From assembly GCA_023381895.1 (NCBI GenBank), contig JAMCTA010000045.1:610-52548 (forward strand): a DNA stretch of 51,939 nt. The letters are read 5' to 3'. The notes under the pieces were generated by a model, which saw only the letters and a program-made list of their open reading frames with translations, was not told the DNA's origin and ran no database searches. Origin of the DNA: Chloroflexota bacterium. Its GTDB lineage: Bacteria > Chloroflexota > UBA4733. The position numbers and the translations under genes are program-made. Below are positions 17,257-24,875 of the stretch, one piece after another (within the stretch, counting starts at the first letter, position 1; the number at the start of each line of letters is the position of its first letter).

Positions 17257-18705
17257 TTATGCTCTTCCGTGATGGCTGGGCACGCTGTCCGTGGCGGTGA
17301 GTCCGGCGGTGATCAGCTGGCGGCGGCGCTGGCTTTCGAGCACACGTGCGTGAATCGCTTCCCCATCCCAGTCAGCAAGAGCGAGAGCCGTCAGCTCGTT
17401 GCGGATGGACACGTAGCGTGCATCGGCGGCGAGATTGGTGCATTCCCTAGGGTCGGTCGCTAGGTCGAAGAGCTCTGGTTCTTCTCCGATGTAGTAGTTG
17501 AGCTTGTACTGGCCACGCCGCACCATGCGGGCGGGTGTAACGGTGCCGTGGCCCTCATACTCGGCGATGGCGAGGCCAGGACCGTCCGGCTCGTCGCCCT
17601 GCAGCAGTGGCGAGAGATCACGACCATCCAGCTCCTCTGCTGGATCACCGGCAAGACTGAGCATCGTGCGCACCAGATCAAGGAGGGAAACAGCGGCACC
17701 AAAGCGCTTGCTGGCGGGAGATCTTTCCGGCCAGCGGATCACGAATGGAATGCGAGCGGAGGGCTCATAGAAAGAGCACTTCCACCACATGCCGTGTTCG
17801 CCGAGCATCTCGCCGTGATCGGCGACGTAGGCAACGACGGTGTTCTGGGCGAGTCCGTAGGCTTCCAGGGCAGCAAGCACCATGCCGATGCGCTCATCAC
17901 AGAAGGTGACCAGACCGTAATACGCAGCGCGAGCACGGCGGATCTGCTCATCTGTGTAGCCGATCGTGGCGAAGTGGCGGCGTAGACGCTCGCTTTGGGG
18001 GTGGAGTGCATCAAAGTGGCCTTCTGGAATGTTGGGCAAGTCGCCGAAGCGTGGCCAGTAGCGTTCGAAATACTGCGGGCGCACGATGAGTGGGAAGTGA
18101 GGAGTGATGAACGACGTACAGAGGGCCCACGGTCGCTCATGGCGGGCAGGATCGGCAAGATAAGCAATGGACTGAGTGGCGACGCGATCGTCGTACCGTT
18201 GGTAGAAGCTGTCTCCCGGCCCTGCCTCTTCGATGCGCCGTCGCATTGAGGAACCGCCATCATGCACGCCGCCGAGCCAGTGTGGACCGTTACCGACGCG
18301 AAGAGTGTGATGGACGTCCTCAACAAGTCGCTCGCGGAATCCGTGCAGCTGATCAGGTCCAACGAAATGCATCTTGCCCGCAAGCGCGGTGTTGTAGCCC
18401 ACAGCACTAAGCCGGTGAGCCCACGTTGGCTCGTCGCTAGCCAGCGGAACACCATTATCCCATACGCCGATGCGGTGGAGATGCTTTCCCGTCATGAACG
18501 AGGCACGGGACGGGACACAAAGCGGTGAGTTGCAGTATCCAGCGTCAAAGGTGCACCCGGTCTCGGCCAATTGCTGTAGCGCTGGTGTCGCGACGAAAGA
18601 ATGGCCGTATGGGGAACTCACCTGCGGGTCGTGCTCGTCGCTCATGATGATGAGAAAGTTTGGCGGTGTGATTGGACATCTCCCTTCAGTTACCCCCGGA
18701 CGCAT
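17257..18705 (-). CDS. Type I sulfatase (choline-sulfatase-like), copy 2
   Basis: About 482 residues. The formylglycine motif CVPSRASFMTGK is at about residue 62; other parts are PPNFLIIMSDEHDP, GKMHFVGPDQLHGF, VAYVADHGEMLGEHGMW and ELFDLATDPRE. It shares the BetC-like architecture of sulfatase 1 but is clearly diverged from it, so this is an old duplication or two separate family members. ATG 18705 is the first canonical start with a plausible position, but its Shine-Dalgarno is weak. A strong GAAGGGAG sits 7 nt before an ATC codon at 18672, exactly where the family usually starts. Confidence 0.9.
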   Translation of the reverse strand: MRPGVTEGRCPITPPNFLIIMSDEHDPQVSSPYGHSFVATPALQQLAETGCTFDAGYCNSPLCVPSRASFMTGKHLHRIGVWDNGVPLASDEPTWAHRLSAVGYNTALAGKMHFVGPDQLHGFRERLVEDVHHTLRVGNGPHWLGGVHDGGSSMRRRIEEAGPGDSFYQRYDDRVATQSIAYLADPARHERPWALCTSFITPHFPLIVRPQYFERYWPRFGDLPNIPEGHFDALHPQSERLRRHFATIGYTDEQIRRARAAYYGLVTFCDERIGMVLAALEAYGLAQNTVVAYVADHGEMLGEHGMWWKCSFYEPSARIPFVIRWPERSPASKRFGAAVSLLDLVRTMLSLAGDPAEELDGRDLSPLLQGDEPDGPGLAIAEYEGHGTVTPARMVRRGQYKLNYYIGEEPELFDLATDPRECTNLAADARYVSIRNELTALALADWDGEAIHARVLESQRRRQLITAGLTATDSVPSHHGRA

Positions 18706-19012
18706 CCGGCTGACACTCGCAAGCTGTGCTTCTGCATCAATCCTAGCAACCACATCACTGGCTGCAAGTCACGGGCTGGGATTTGCGCGATTGACCGGCT
18801 ACTTGCTGATGCACAGGGCGTGTCGAGCTTCCGAGCAGTGGTGAGTATCCAAGCGTTGTGCCGGTTGAGTGGCCCAGATCCCGTGCCGGACAGACGACTC
18901 AGAGTCTAGTACAGGATTCTGGAAGTCACCAGGCGGTTTGGCTGGCGTGCTGCAAGGGGAATTGTGCCTGCCTAACCGCCCAAGGATTTGCAAGACCTCG
19001 TAGTAGCAACCT
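18706..19012. other. Intergenic region, no gene seen
   Basis: About 300 bp between the second sulfatase and the small basic protein gene. It should hold the sulfatase operon promoter. No convincing reading frame, repeat or RNA gene is visible. Confidence 0.5.
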
Positions 19013-19189
19013 CTACTTCGCTAGCTTGTTTACTCCACCCTCGTTACCAAGTCCCTTGATCGCTGGGACCGAGGGCCGCTTGGCCGGGAACTGCCCCGTC
19101 AGGGGATAGGCCGGCTGCACCTTCTGTAGCGGCTTGGCTTGCGGCTGCGGTCGCGTGGGCTGCTTGGGGCTGGTATTGTACTGTGCCAT
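19013..19189 (-). CDS. Small Pro/Lys/Gln-rich protein
   Basis: 58 residues from the second of two close ATGs (19189), chosen because GAGGGAG lies 8 nt upstream; the first ATG at 19195 would be only 2 nt from it. The protein is basic and probably disordered (MAQYNTSPKQPTRPQPQAKP, then repeated KP/QP pairs and a short GLGNEGG stretch). No membrane segment or known domain. It begins about 26 bp after the three-TM gene on the same strand, so the two form a unit. No family is recognised. Confidence 0.6.
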   Translation of the reverse strand: MAQYNTSPKQPTRPQPQAKPLQKVQPAYPLTGQFPAKRPSVPAIKGLGNEGGVNKLAK

Positions 19190-19215
19190 CGGCATCGCTC
19201 CCTCTGCATCCCATG

Positions 19216-19827
19216 TTACCAGGTAGCCACCAGATTTAGGACCAGCACCAGAAGGAGGCAGCAGAGCGCCGGCAAGAAACAGCGCTCCACCCCCCTGCGC
19301 TGGAAGCGGGCCTTTCGCGCGCCGATGTCTCGGTTCTCATTGATCGTCCGGTTATATTCGCCAGCCAGTTCGATGTACGCCTCCACCGGCGGAAGGCGGG
19401 CGGAGTCATAGGTCGCCCAACTCTGGACGTTCATGAACCGGTAGATGCGGGTGCGGAAGGCGGTGATGAAGCAGACTTCGGCGGCGACCAGGAAGGATAA
19501 GGCAAACCCGAGGATCGCGACGTAGGCAATCTCGTAGCCGATCCGTCCCCATCCCGGGAGGGTTCCCGCCGCCGGGAGCTTGCCTAGTGTGCCAATGGCG
19601 AAGAGCAGGACGGCGCCAGTGGCACCAATCCAGGTGGCGGTCTTGGTATCCAGGCCCTTCTGGACGTCGTTATCATTGGCATACTCTCTGGCCGCCAGGT
19701 CAGCAATGGCCTTGATGGTCTCCAGGGCAATCTCCGGCCCGGCAGGGGCAGGCGGGACAGGCGGAGGGAGCGGTCGTGCCGGCTCGACCTCCAGCCATGC
19801 CCGTAACCAGCGACGAATACCGTTCAT
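19216..19827 (-). CDS. Three-TM membrane protein of unknown function
   Basis: 203 residues from ATG 19827, placed by GGGGGAAG 5 nt upstream. After a Pro-rich stretch comes a helix (IALETIKAIADLAAREYAND), then GLDTKTATWIGATGAVLLFA entering TM1, TM2 at about YVAILGFALSFLVAAEVCFI, a long cytoplasmic helix region with EAYIELAGEYNRTINEN, and TM3 at the C-terminus. The order 'DTK-TM-TM-long helix-TM' recalls PycTM/SLATT-type effectors of nucleotide-signalling defence systems, but no sensor or cyclase is adjacent and the likeness is by eye only. Confidence 0.7.
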   Translation of the reverse strand: MNGIRRWLRAWLEVEPARPLPPPVPPAPAGPEIALETIKAIADLAAREYANDNDVQKGLDTKTATWIGATGAVLLFAIGTLGKLPAAGTLPGWGRIGYEIAYVAILGFALSFLVAAEVCFITAFRTRIYRFMNVQSWATYDSARLPPVEAYIELAGEYNRTINENRDIGARKARFQRRGVERCFLPALCCLLLVLVLNLVATW

Positions 19828-19882
19828 CTCATCTTCCCCCAATCAGCACGGGCAAGTATACGGAAGCGAGTAGGGCCTTATG

Positions 19883-20030
19883 CTAGTTTGGGAAGGCGAG
19901 GGCCTTGATCTGGAGGAGGTCGTCTTTGCCGAGCAAGCGGTTGAGGTAGAGGCAGAGGGTGTGAGCGGCCAACTTGGTGTGCAGGCGGGCGGCGAGGCCA
20001 GGGAACGTGTGGGCGTGGTTTGCGAGGTGG
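19883..20030 (-). pseudogene. C-terminal tail of an IS982-like transposase
   Basis: In the frame ending at TAG 19885-19883 the sequence reads LAARLHTKLAAHTLCLYLNR then LLGKDDLLQIKALAFPN and stop. That is the kind of C-terminus seen in IS982-family transposases. The fragment is about 45 residues long and joins directly to the 5' end of a solute-binding lipoprotein gene, in a different frame. No intact element remains, and the left boundary is approximate. Confidence 0.6.
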
Positions 20031-20139
20031 CAGCACTCTGCTGACCGCAGCTCGCGAGCGCTACTGCACCGAGAGCAGTGACACAGACGGTGAGCATTCG
20101 TCTCCGGGAGACCAGCGCATACTTGAGAGATGACTTCAA
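20030..20139 (-). pseudogene. Solute-binding lipoprotein, 5' stub
   Basis: A TTG at 20139 with AAGGGAAGGG 3-5 nt upstream begins a lipoprotein signal: SRRRMLTVCVTALGAVALAS followed by the lipobox Cys and a Gln/Ser/Thr linker. This is how ABC-transporter binding proteins of this group start, with an arginine cluster that could be a Tat signal. The frame then runs into the transposase tail and stops at 19843, so the mature protein is gone. It is divergent from the GntR gene, a common arrangement for a regulator and its transporter. Confidence 0.65.
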
Positions 20140-20508
20140 GACCCTTCCCTTTCTATCTTGAGGCGACTCGCGCGCATCTGCTCAGTGCAGAGTGAGTGCT
20201 GTGTGCAGTACACGTGGTGCCAGAGCTGACTGAGGTGCGGAGCCTACAGAAACGGGGTGCCAAGGGAAAGCGCGAGAAGTGGTAGCGAGTATAGTCGCTC
20301 AAGTGCTTGCCGTCAAATTGACTATTGACAGCGGTGTGAGCAAGGAGATAGCTAGATAGGACGGAGCCTACTGTAACGGTTCAAGCCCGATCTGCCAGAT
20401 GCGGCGTGTATACTGCGATGTATCCAAACGTGTGGTGACCGGGTGTGTTACTGCTATGACTTAGCGGGACGTCTGAGACTGAGAGTGCGATGAGAGGGGC
20501 GGGCACCG
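20140..20508. promoter_or_regulatory. Divergent promoter region of the binding-protein stub and GntR gene
   Basis: 369 bp without a gene. A candidate sigma-70-type promoter for the GntR gene is TTGACA (20325-20330), 18 bp, TAGCTA (20349-20354). A GTATAC-centred site follows at 20407-20414. The stub's promoter should lie near its own start. Assignments are by pattern only. Confidence 0.4.
20407..20414. promoter_or_regulatory. Candidate GntR operator (GTATAC core)
   Basis: TGTATACT lies about 95 bp before the GntR start, followed by GCGATG. FadR/FCD-type GntR proteins often bind short palindromes with a GTATAC-like core, and a similar site precedes the permease genes at 36780. The six-base core also occurs elsewhere by chance, so this is a candidate only. 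Confidence 0.35.
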
Positions 20509-21261
20509 ATGCAATCCGGTGCTCATGCCAATCGTGCTCTTCTTATGAGCTCTCCGTTGGGTGATGCATTGGAAGTGCGTCTGCCCCAGCGAGCCTACAC
20601 TTCCCTGCGCAATGCGATCCGCCTACTCCAACTGTTCCCTGGCCAGATGGTGCGCGAGCGCGAGGTTGTCGAAGCGCTCGGCATGAGCCGGACACCGATT
20701 CACGAAGCACTGGTGCGTCTCGAAGCTGAGGGTTGGGTGCGTCTCACACCACGCCACGGATTCGTCGTGTCTCCGCTCGAAGCAGACGATCTGCAAGAAA
20801 TCTATGAAGTCGTCGAAGGGCTGGAAGGGATCGCTGGAAAACTGGCCGCAAAGCGCATCTCCACAACACAGCTCGTGCAGCTCGAGGAGTGCATCCTTGA
20901 GCAAGGGCGGGTCGTGGCGACGGGGGATCTGCAACGCTGGGTCGATCTCGACGACGAGTTCCATTCGGAGGTCGTCGCAGCGGCCGGGAATCAACGCCTT
21001 GCCACTTTGATGGACACGTGTCGTGATCAGCTCTACCGGGCACGACTCTTTACGATCAAGCTGCGTCCGGTGCCGCTCCAGTCGGTAGAGGAGCACCAAT
21101 CGATCGTTGCTGCATTGCGGAACGATGATTGCGACGGTGTGCGGCAGTTATTGCAGAATCACCGGCGGCGCTCACGCAAGGAGATCCTGACCATCGTGCG
21201 TGCGCTCACTCCACCACAGTGGAACGTTATAGACGCTGCAACAGCGGAGTCAGAGGACTAA
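20509..21261 (+). CDS. GntR-family transcriptional regulator, FCD (FadR) subfamily
   Basis: 250 residues. N-terminal winged helix at about 25-95: LRNAIRLLQLFPGQMVRERE, EALGMSRTPIHEALVRLEAEG, then WVRLTPRHGFVVSPL. The C-terminal FCD domain (about 100-225) has the metal-binding pattern: Asp/His in DLDDEFHSEVVAAAGN and the later EEHQSIVAAL and LLQNHRRRS. FCD regulators usually repress sugar-acid or carboxylate catabolism and respond to the substrate. Its stop codon is TAA, formed by insertion of the IS630 element: before insertion it would have been TAG at the same place. It probably controls the divergent transporter stub and perhaps the permeases at 36.8 kb. Confidence 0.9.
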   Translation: MQSGAHANRALLMSSPLGDALEVRLPQRAYTSLRNAIRLLQLFPGQMVREREVVEALGMSRTPIHEALVRLEAEGWVRLTPRHGFVVSPLEADDLQEIYEVVEGLEGIAGKLAAKRISTTQLVQLEECILEQGRVVATGDLQRWVDLDDEFHSEVVAAAGNQRLATLMDTCRDQLYRARLFTIKLRPVPLQSVEEHQSIVAALRNDDCDGVRQLLQNHRRRSRKEILTIVRALTPPQWNVIDAATAESED

Positions 21262-22580
21262 ATGCTTCCACCTGCTTGTGGCGCGGGGCGGTTGGTGTGG
21301 GGTAGGGTGAAGGGAGTGCGTGTGGCGCTCCGAGACTGGACTCTGGACCGAGATGTTGACGACGATTATGGATGTGTGGACGCCCGTGTAGCGGGCGGCG
21401 GTGGAACGTTGCTACGAGACGGCAGCGGACGCGGAGACGCGGACGCGCTGTCAGATGGTGCTGCTGGCGGGCGAGCAGGGGCTGCGGGCGAGCAAGATCG
21501 CCCCGCTGGTGCGGCGGGACGTGGCGACGGTCCGCAAGGTATTGCGGCGGTTTGTTCGGGACGGGGTGGTGGGGATCCCGCGCGGCCACGCCCCCGGACC
21601 GGCGCCGGTCGTGACGCTGGCATGGCTGCGGGAACTGGGGCGGGTGATCGACCTGGACCCGCACGACGTGGCCGTGCCGAGCGCCAACTGGACGACGAGC
21701 CTGCTGGCCGACTACCTCGCCGGAAAGACCGGAATCGCGGTGGACCAGGAGACGGTGCGTCGCCACCCCCATCGGCTGGGCTACGTCTGCAAGCGGCTGA
21801 CCTGGACGGTGGCGCACAAGGCCCAGGAGCAGGCGGACTACCTGGGAAACGCCTGCGGGCGGAGCTCCTGCTGACGGCCGCCCTGGTCGACGGCGCCGCC
21901 GACCTGCTGCCGGCGCTCGGCGAACCGGACCTGTTGGCGGACGTGCCAACCGACGTACCCGAGCTGTTGCGCCTCCTGCCTCGGGCGGACCTCTACCTGC
22001 AAGACGAGGTGCAGGTGGCGTTGCATCCCACGCTCACGCGGCTGTGGAGCCCGAAGGGTCGGCAGGGGCAGCGGCTGGTCCGGGCGCCGGGGAACCACCA
22101 GAAGTGCCTGGGCTTCGGCGCGGTGGACTGGCGGGCCGGTTGGCTCTCCTTCGGCTTCAGCCCCCGCCGCGACGCCCAGACCCTATGCCTGCAACTGGAC
22201 GACCTGGTGGCGCGCTCCACGGCCAGAGGACGGATCGCCCTCGTCCTCCTGGACAATGCCCGCACCCACACGCCGAAGGGGTCCCGCCTGGTCCGGCAGA
22301 CGCTGGCGCGCCACGGCGGCGCCCTCCGGCTGGTCTACACCCCGGCCTACGACCCGGACAGCAATCCGATCGAGTGGCTCTGGCGTCAGTTCCGCCATCG
22401 GGTGACCCACAACCACCACCGCGACGACTTCTGGGCGCTCTATGCCGACGCCGAGGCCGAGGTGGACCGCCTCCAGGCCGACCCCCTCGGCGTCCTCCGG
22501 TCTCTCGGCAGTCCAAGCACCCCGCCGACCGACTCCCTCGCCTCAGCAGCCTAACGGAGACGACTCAACGTGGAAGCATT
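21261..22580 (+). mobile_element. IS630-family insertion sequence, copy 1
   Basis: 1320 bp with inverted ends AATGCTTCCAC...GTGGAAGCATT, flanked by duplicated TA (21259-21260 and 22581-22582) within C-TA...TA-G. Restoring the target gives CTAG, the preferred target of IS630. The second copy at 32673-33992 is shifted by exactly 11412 bp and appears identical in sequence, in the same orientation. This copy is inserted at the stop codon of the GntR gene, and its other side is an older IS630-like relic. Confidence 0.92.
21401..22554 (+). CDS. IS630-family transposase, OrfAB by -1 frameshift (copy 1)
   Basis: GTG 21401 begins OrfA (helix-turn-helix part, LRASKIAPLVRRDVATVRKV; ends at a stop at 21872-21874). 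Slippage at G GGA AAC (21844-21850) into the -1 frame joins it to OrfB, which carries the DDE_3 catalytic region: LYLQDE (first Asp), ALVLLDNARTHT (second Asp) and DSNPIEWLWRQFR (Glu). Without the shift only a truncated 157-residue protein is made. The long -1 frame is open upstream to the element's end, but that N-terminal part is an artefact of GC-rich sequence and is not expected to be translated. Confidence 0.85.
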
Positions 22581-23737
22581 TAGTGGATCACTTAGCACGA
22601 GTGTAGCCATATCGTGACTTGGCGCGGCAGCGGCGGATGGGGTGGGGGGCACAGGCGCCGGAACCGTCTCGCGCATGACGCCGCGCGCAGGCGACGGACG
22701 GCGCGCGTGCCACCCCAGACGAACGGGGGGATCGCGATGCCCGGCGCGGGCAGTCGCCTCCAGGGCAGCGATGATCTCCTGGGGCGGCGTCGGCTGCTGC
22801 CCACCGCGCACGCTGCTTGAGGATGCGCGGGATCGACTCCGCCATGGTCAGCCAGGAGCCGCTGAGCGGCGTGTACAGTGGCATGGCGCCGTGCTGGAAC
22901 AGCCAACGGACGATCGACCAGCTGAGGTGGCCGGCGAGATTGTCCCAGACCAGGACGGCGCGCAGCGGCGGCAAGGAGGTGATCGGCGGATGCCCGAGCC
23001 AGGTCTGCCACTGGGCGAGGGCGGGACGCTCCGCCTCCACCGCCTCGACGGCGGGCAAGGCAGCGAGGACCTGCGCCAGTTCTGTCATCAGCCAGGGGTG
23101 CAAGACGGCGTTCGTGCCGCTGGTGACCGCTTTGGCGCGCAAGGCGCCGGTGACCGGACGGAACAAGGTCAGCAGTTTGGCGGCCCCTCCCCGGATATAC
23201 TCGTGGGGCTGCCGCGCCGGTTTGGTCTCCGGCTGCCAGGAGGCGCCAGGCTGGGGGATGGCCTGGTAGGGACCGGCTTCATCCTGACAGAGCAATGCCA
23301 GCCCAGCGCCCTCCGCCTCACGGTAGGCTTGCTCGATCAGCCCCTTTTTTGCTCGGTCTGGGGATCGGTCACACCGTGACCGGCCCGCTCTTGCGCTGCC
23401 GCACCGCCGTCCCCGTGGGGCACCAGGTTCTGCTGCGCTGATAGGAGCTGCCGGCGTCGTGCAGCACCCGGCGGATGGTGGTGGCCCCGATGGTCGACAA
23501 TCCCTCTCGCCGCACCGTCCGCTCCAACATGCGCAGCGACCACGTAGCGGTACCGTCCTGCCGACGATCTGGCGTCCGCTGGGCCGTCGCGACCACTTTG
23601 GCTCGCGCCGCCGCATCGTAGGTCGGATGGCACCCCCGCCCGCCGCGCCGCCGCTGTGAACGACTGTCCCTCGGCCACCACGAGGATGGCCTGCGCCCGC
23701 CGCACCCGATCCGCTCGTTCGCTGCCGCTGCGACTTA

Positions 23738-24674
23738 GAGCCTATCCGGATAACCGGCTGAGGCGGTAGCATGGGGTTATGAAACTGGTGAACATCATAG
23801 GTGAGCAGGGGGCCGAGCTGCGGACTCGCCCGCGGACCCGAAACAACCCCACGACGACGGGCTACCGCGTCTCCGATGCGCTCTGGGCGCGGTTGGCGCC
23901 GCTGCTGCCGGCCCACCCGAACCCGCATCGCTATGGCGGTGGTCGGCCGCGCGTGGCCGATCGCGCCTGCGCGGACGCCATCTTCTACGTGTTGCGAACG
24001 GGGTGCCAGTGGCAAGCCTTGGACCAGACGGAGTTGTGCGCGCACTCGACGGCGCACGATCGCTTCCAGGAGTGGGTCGCGGCGGGCGTCTTCCTCGCCT
24101 TCTGGCGCGCGGGGGTGGAGCAATTCGACGAGTTGCGCGGCATCGACTGGGCGTGGCTGAGCATGGACGGGGCGATGACGAAGGCCACGCTGGGCGGGGA
24201 AAAAAACCGGCCCCAACCCGACGGATCGGGGCAAGGGCGGCGCGAAGCGCAGCCTGCTCACCGACGGGCACGGCGTGCCGATCGGGCTGGCGATCGACGG
24301 GGCGAACCGTAACGACATGAAGCTGGCGCGCGCGACGATCGAGGGACTGGTGGCCGAGCGCCCCGAGCCGACGGCGGACCGACCCCAAGGGCTGTGCCTG
24401 GACAAAGGCTACGACTACGACGAGGTGCGCGCCACCCTGCGGGAGTTCGGCTTCACCGCCCACATCCGGTCGCGCGGCGAGGAAGCCTCGGCGATCCAGC
24501 GCGAGGCAGGCTTCAAGGCGCGCCGGTGGGTCGTGGAACGGGCGCATTCCTGGCTGAACCGTTGCCGGCGCCTGCTGGTCCGCTGGGACAAGAAGGCCGA
24601 GAACTACCTCGCCTTCCTCCACTTCGCCTGCGGCCTGGTCGCCTGCCGCGCCGCCGGGTTATTCGGATAGGCTC
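23738..24674 (+). mobile_element. IS5-family element (937 bp) inserted in the older IS630-like gene
   Basis: Inverted ends GAGCCTATCCGGATAACC and GGTTATTCGGATAGGCTC (one mismatch), with duplicated TTA at 23735-23737 and 24675-24677. A TNA target of 3 bp is usual for several IS5 groups. The element interrupts the first 80 codons of the IS630-like transposase, so it arrived later. Its own transposase is in two frames. No other copy of it is in the window. Confidence 0.88.
23779..24670 (+). pseudogene. IS5-family transposase, two frames joined at an A7 run
   Basis: OrfA (23779-24312, ATG) has the DUF4096-type N-terminus: YRVSDALWARLAPLLPAHPN, YGGGRPRVADRACADAIFYV, and SMDGAMTKATLGGE with the first catalytic Asp. 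The homologous continuation is in the +1 frame: KTGPNPTDRGKGGAKRSLLT, then GLAIDGANRNDMKLA (second Asp) and RRWVVERAHSWLNRCRRLLV (Glu), ending at 24670. The break is at GGGGAAAAAAACC. A +1 shift, or one surplus A, would restore a full transposase of about 297 residues. It may be a programmed shift or a simple mutation; both are possible. Confidence 0.75.
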
Positions 24675-24875
24675 TTAGGCGCTCCAACGCCGCCCGCTCT
24701 GCCTCGCTGAGCGCTCGCAACGATTCCTGCTGGTGTCGCGCCATCGCCCACTCCTCCTGCGCGCACCACCACGGCCGCTCGACCCACAGCCTACCCCATT
24801 GCTCCGCTATTTGCAGCGTGACCCACTACGACTCTAGGTACGGATGGTGCCCAAGGATTCTTCATGGCTGGCCCG

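Larger units (their letters stand above)
22590..24744 (-). pseudogene. Older IS630-like transposase gene, frameshifted and split by IS5-family element
   Basis: The gene started at ATG 24744 (AGGAGGAGTGGGCG before it): MARHQQESLRALSEAERAAL, then it is interrupted by the IS5-family insertion. On the other side it resumes RVRRAQAILVVAEGQSFTAA. The middle is in another frame (TIGATTIRRVLHDAGSSYQR), and the DDE region follows at about 22815-23345: CQDEAGPYQ, PHEYIRGGAAKLLTLFRPV, VLVWDNLAGHL and PLSGSWLTMAESIPRIL. The C-terminus is shifted again (PPFVWGGTRA). At least two frameshifts plus the insertion make it dead. Confidence 0.8.

Noticed and set aside
21262..22554. A 430-residue frame covering the whole IS630 element, and its copy at 32674-33966
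   Set aside because: The first half is repetitive Gly/Ala/Arg-rich sequence typical of a shadow frame in GC-rich DNA. Only the second half is real transposase, reached by frameshift from OrfA.
22588..24405. A 605-residue minus-strand frame
   Set aside because: It is a chimera of the reverse of the IS5-family gene and the old IS630-like transposase; only its C-terminal third is meaningful.
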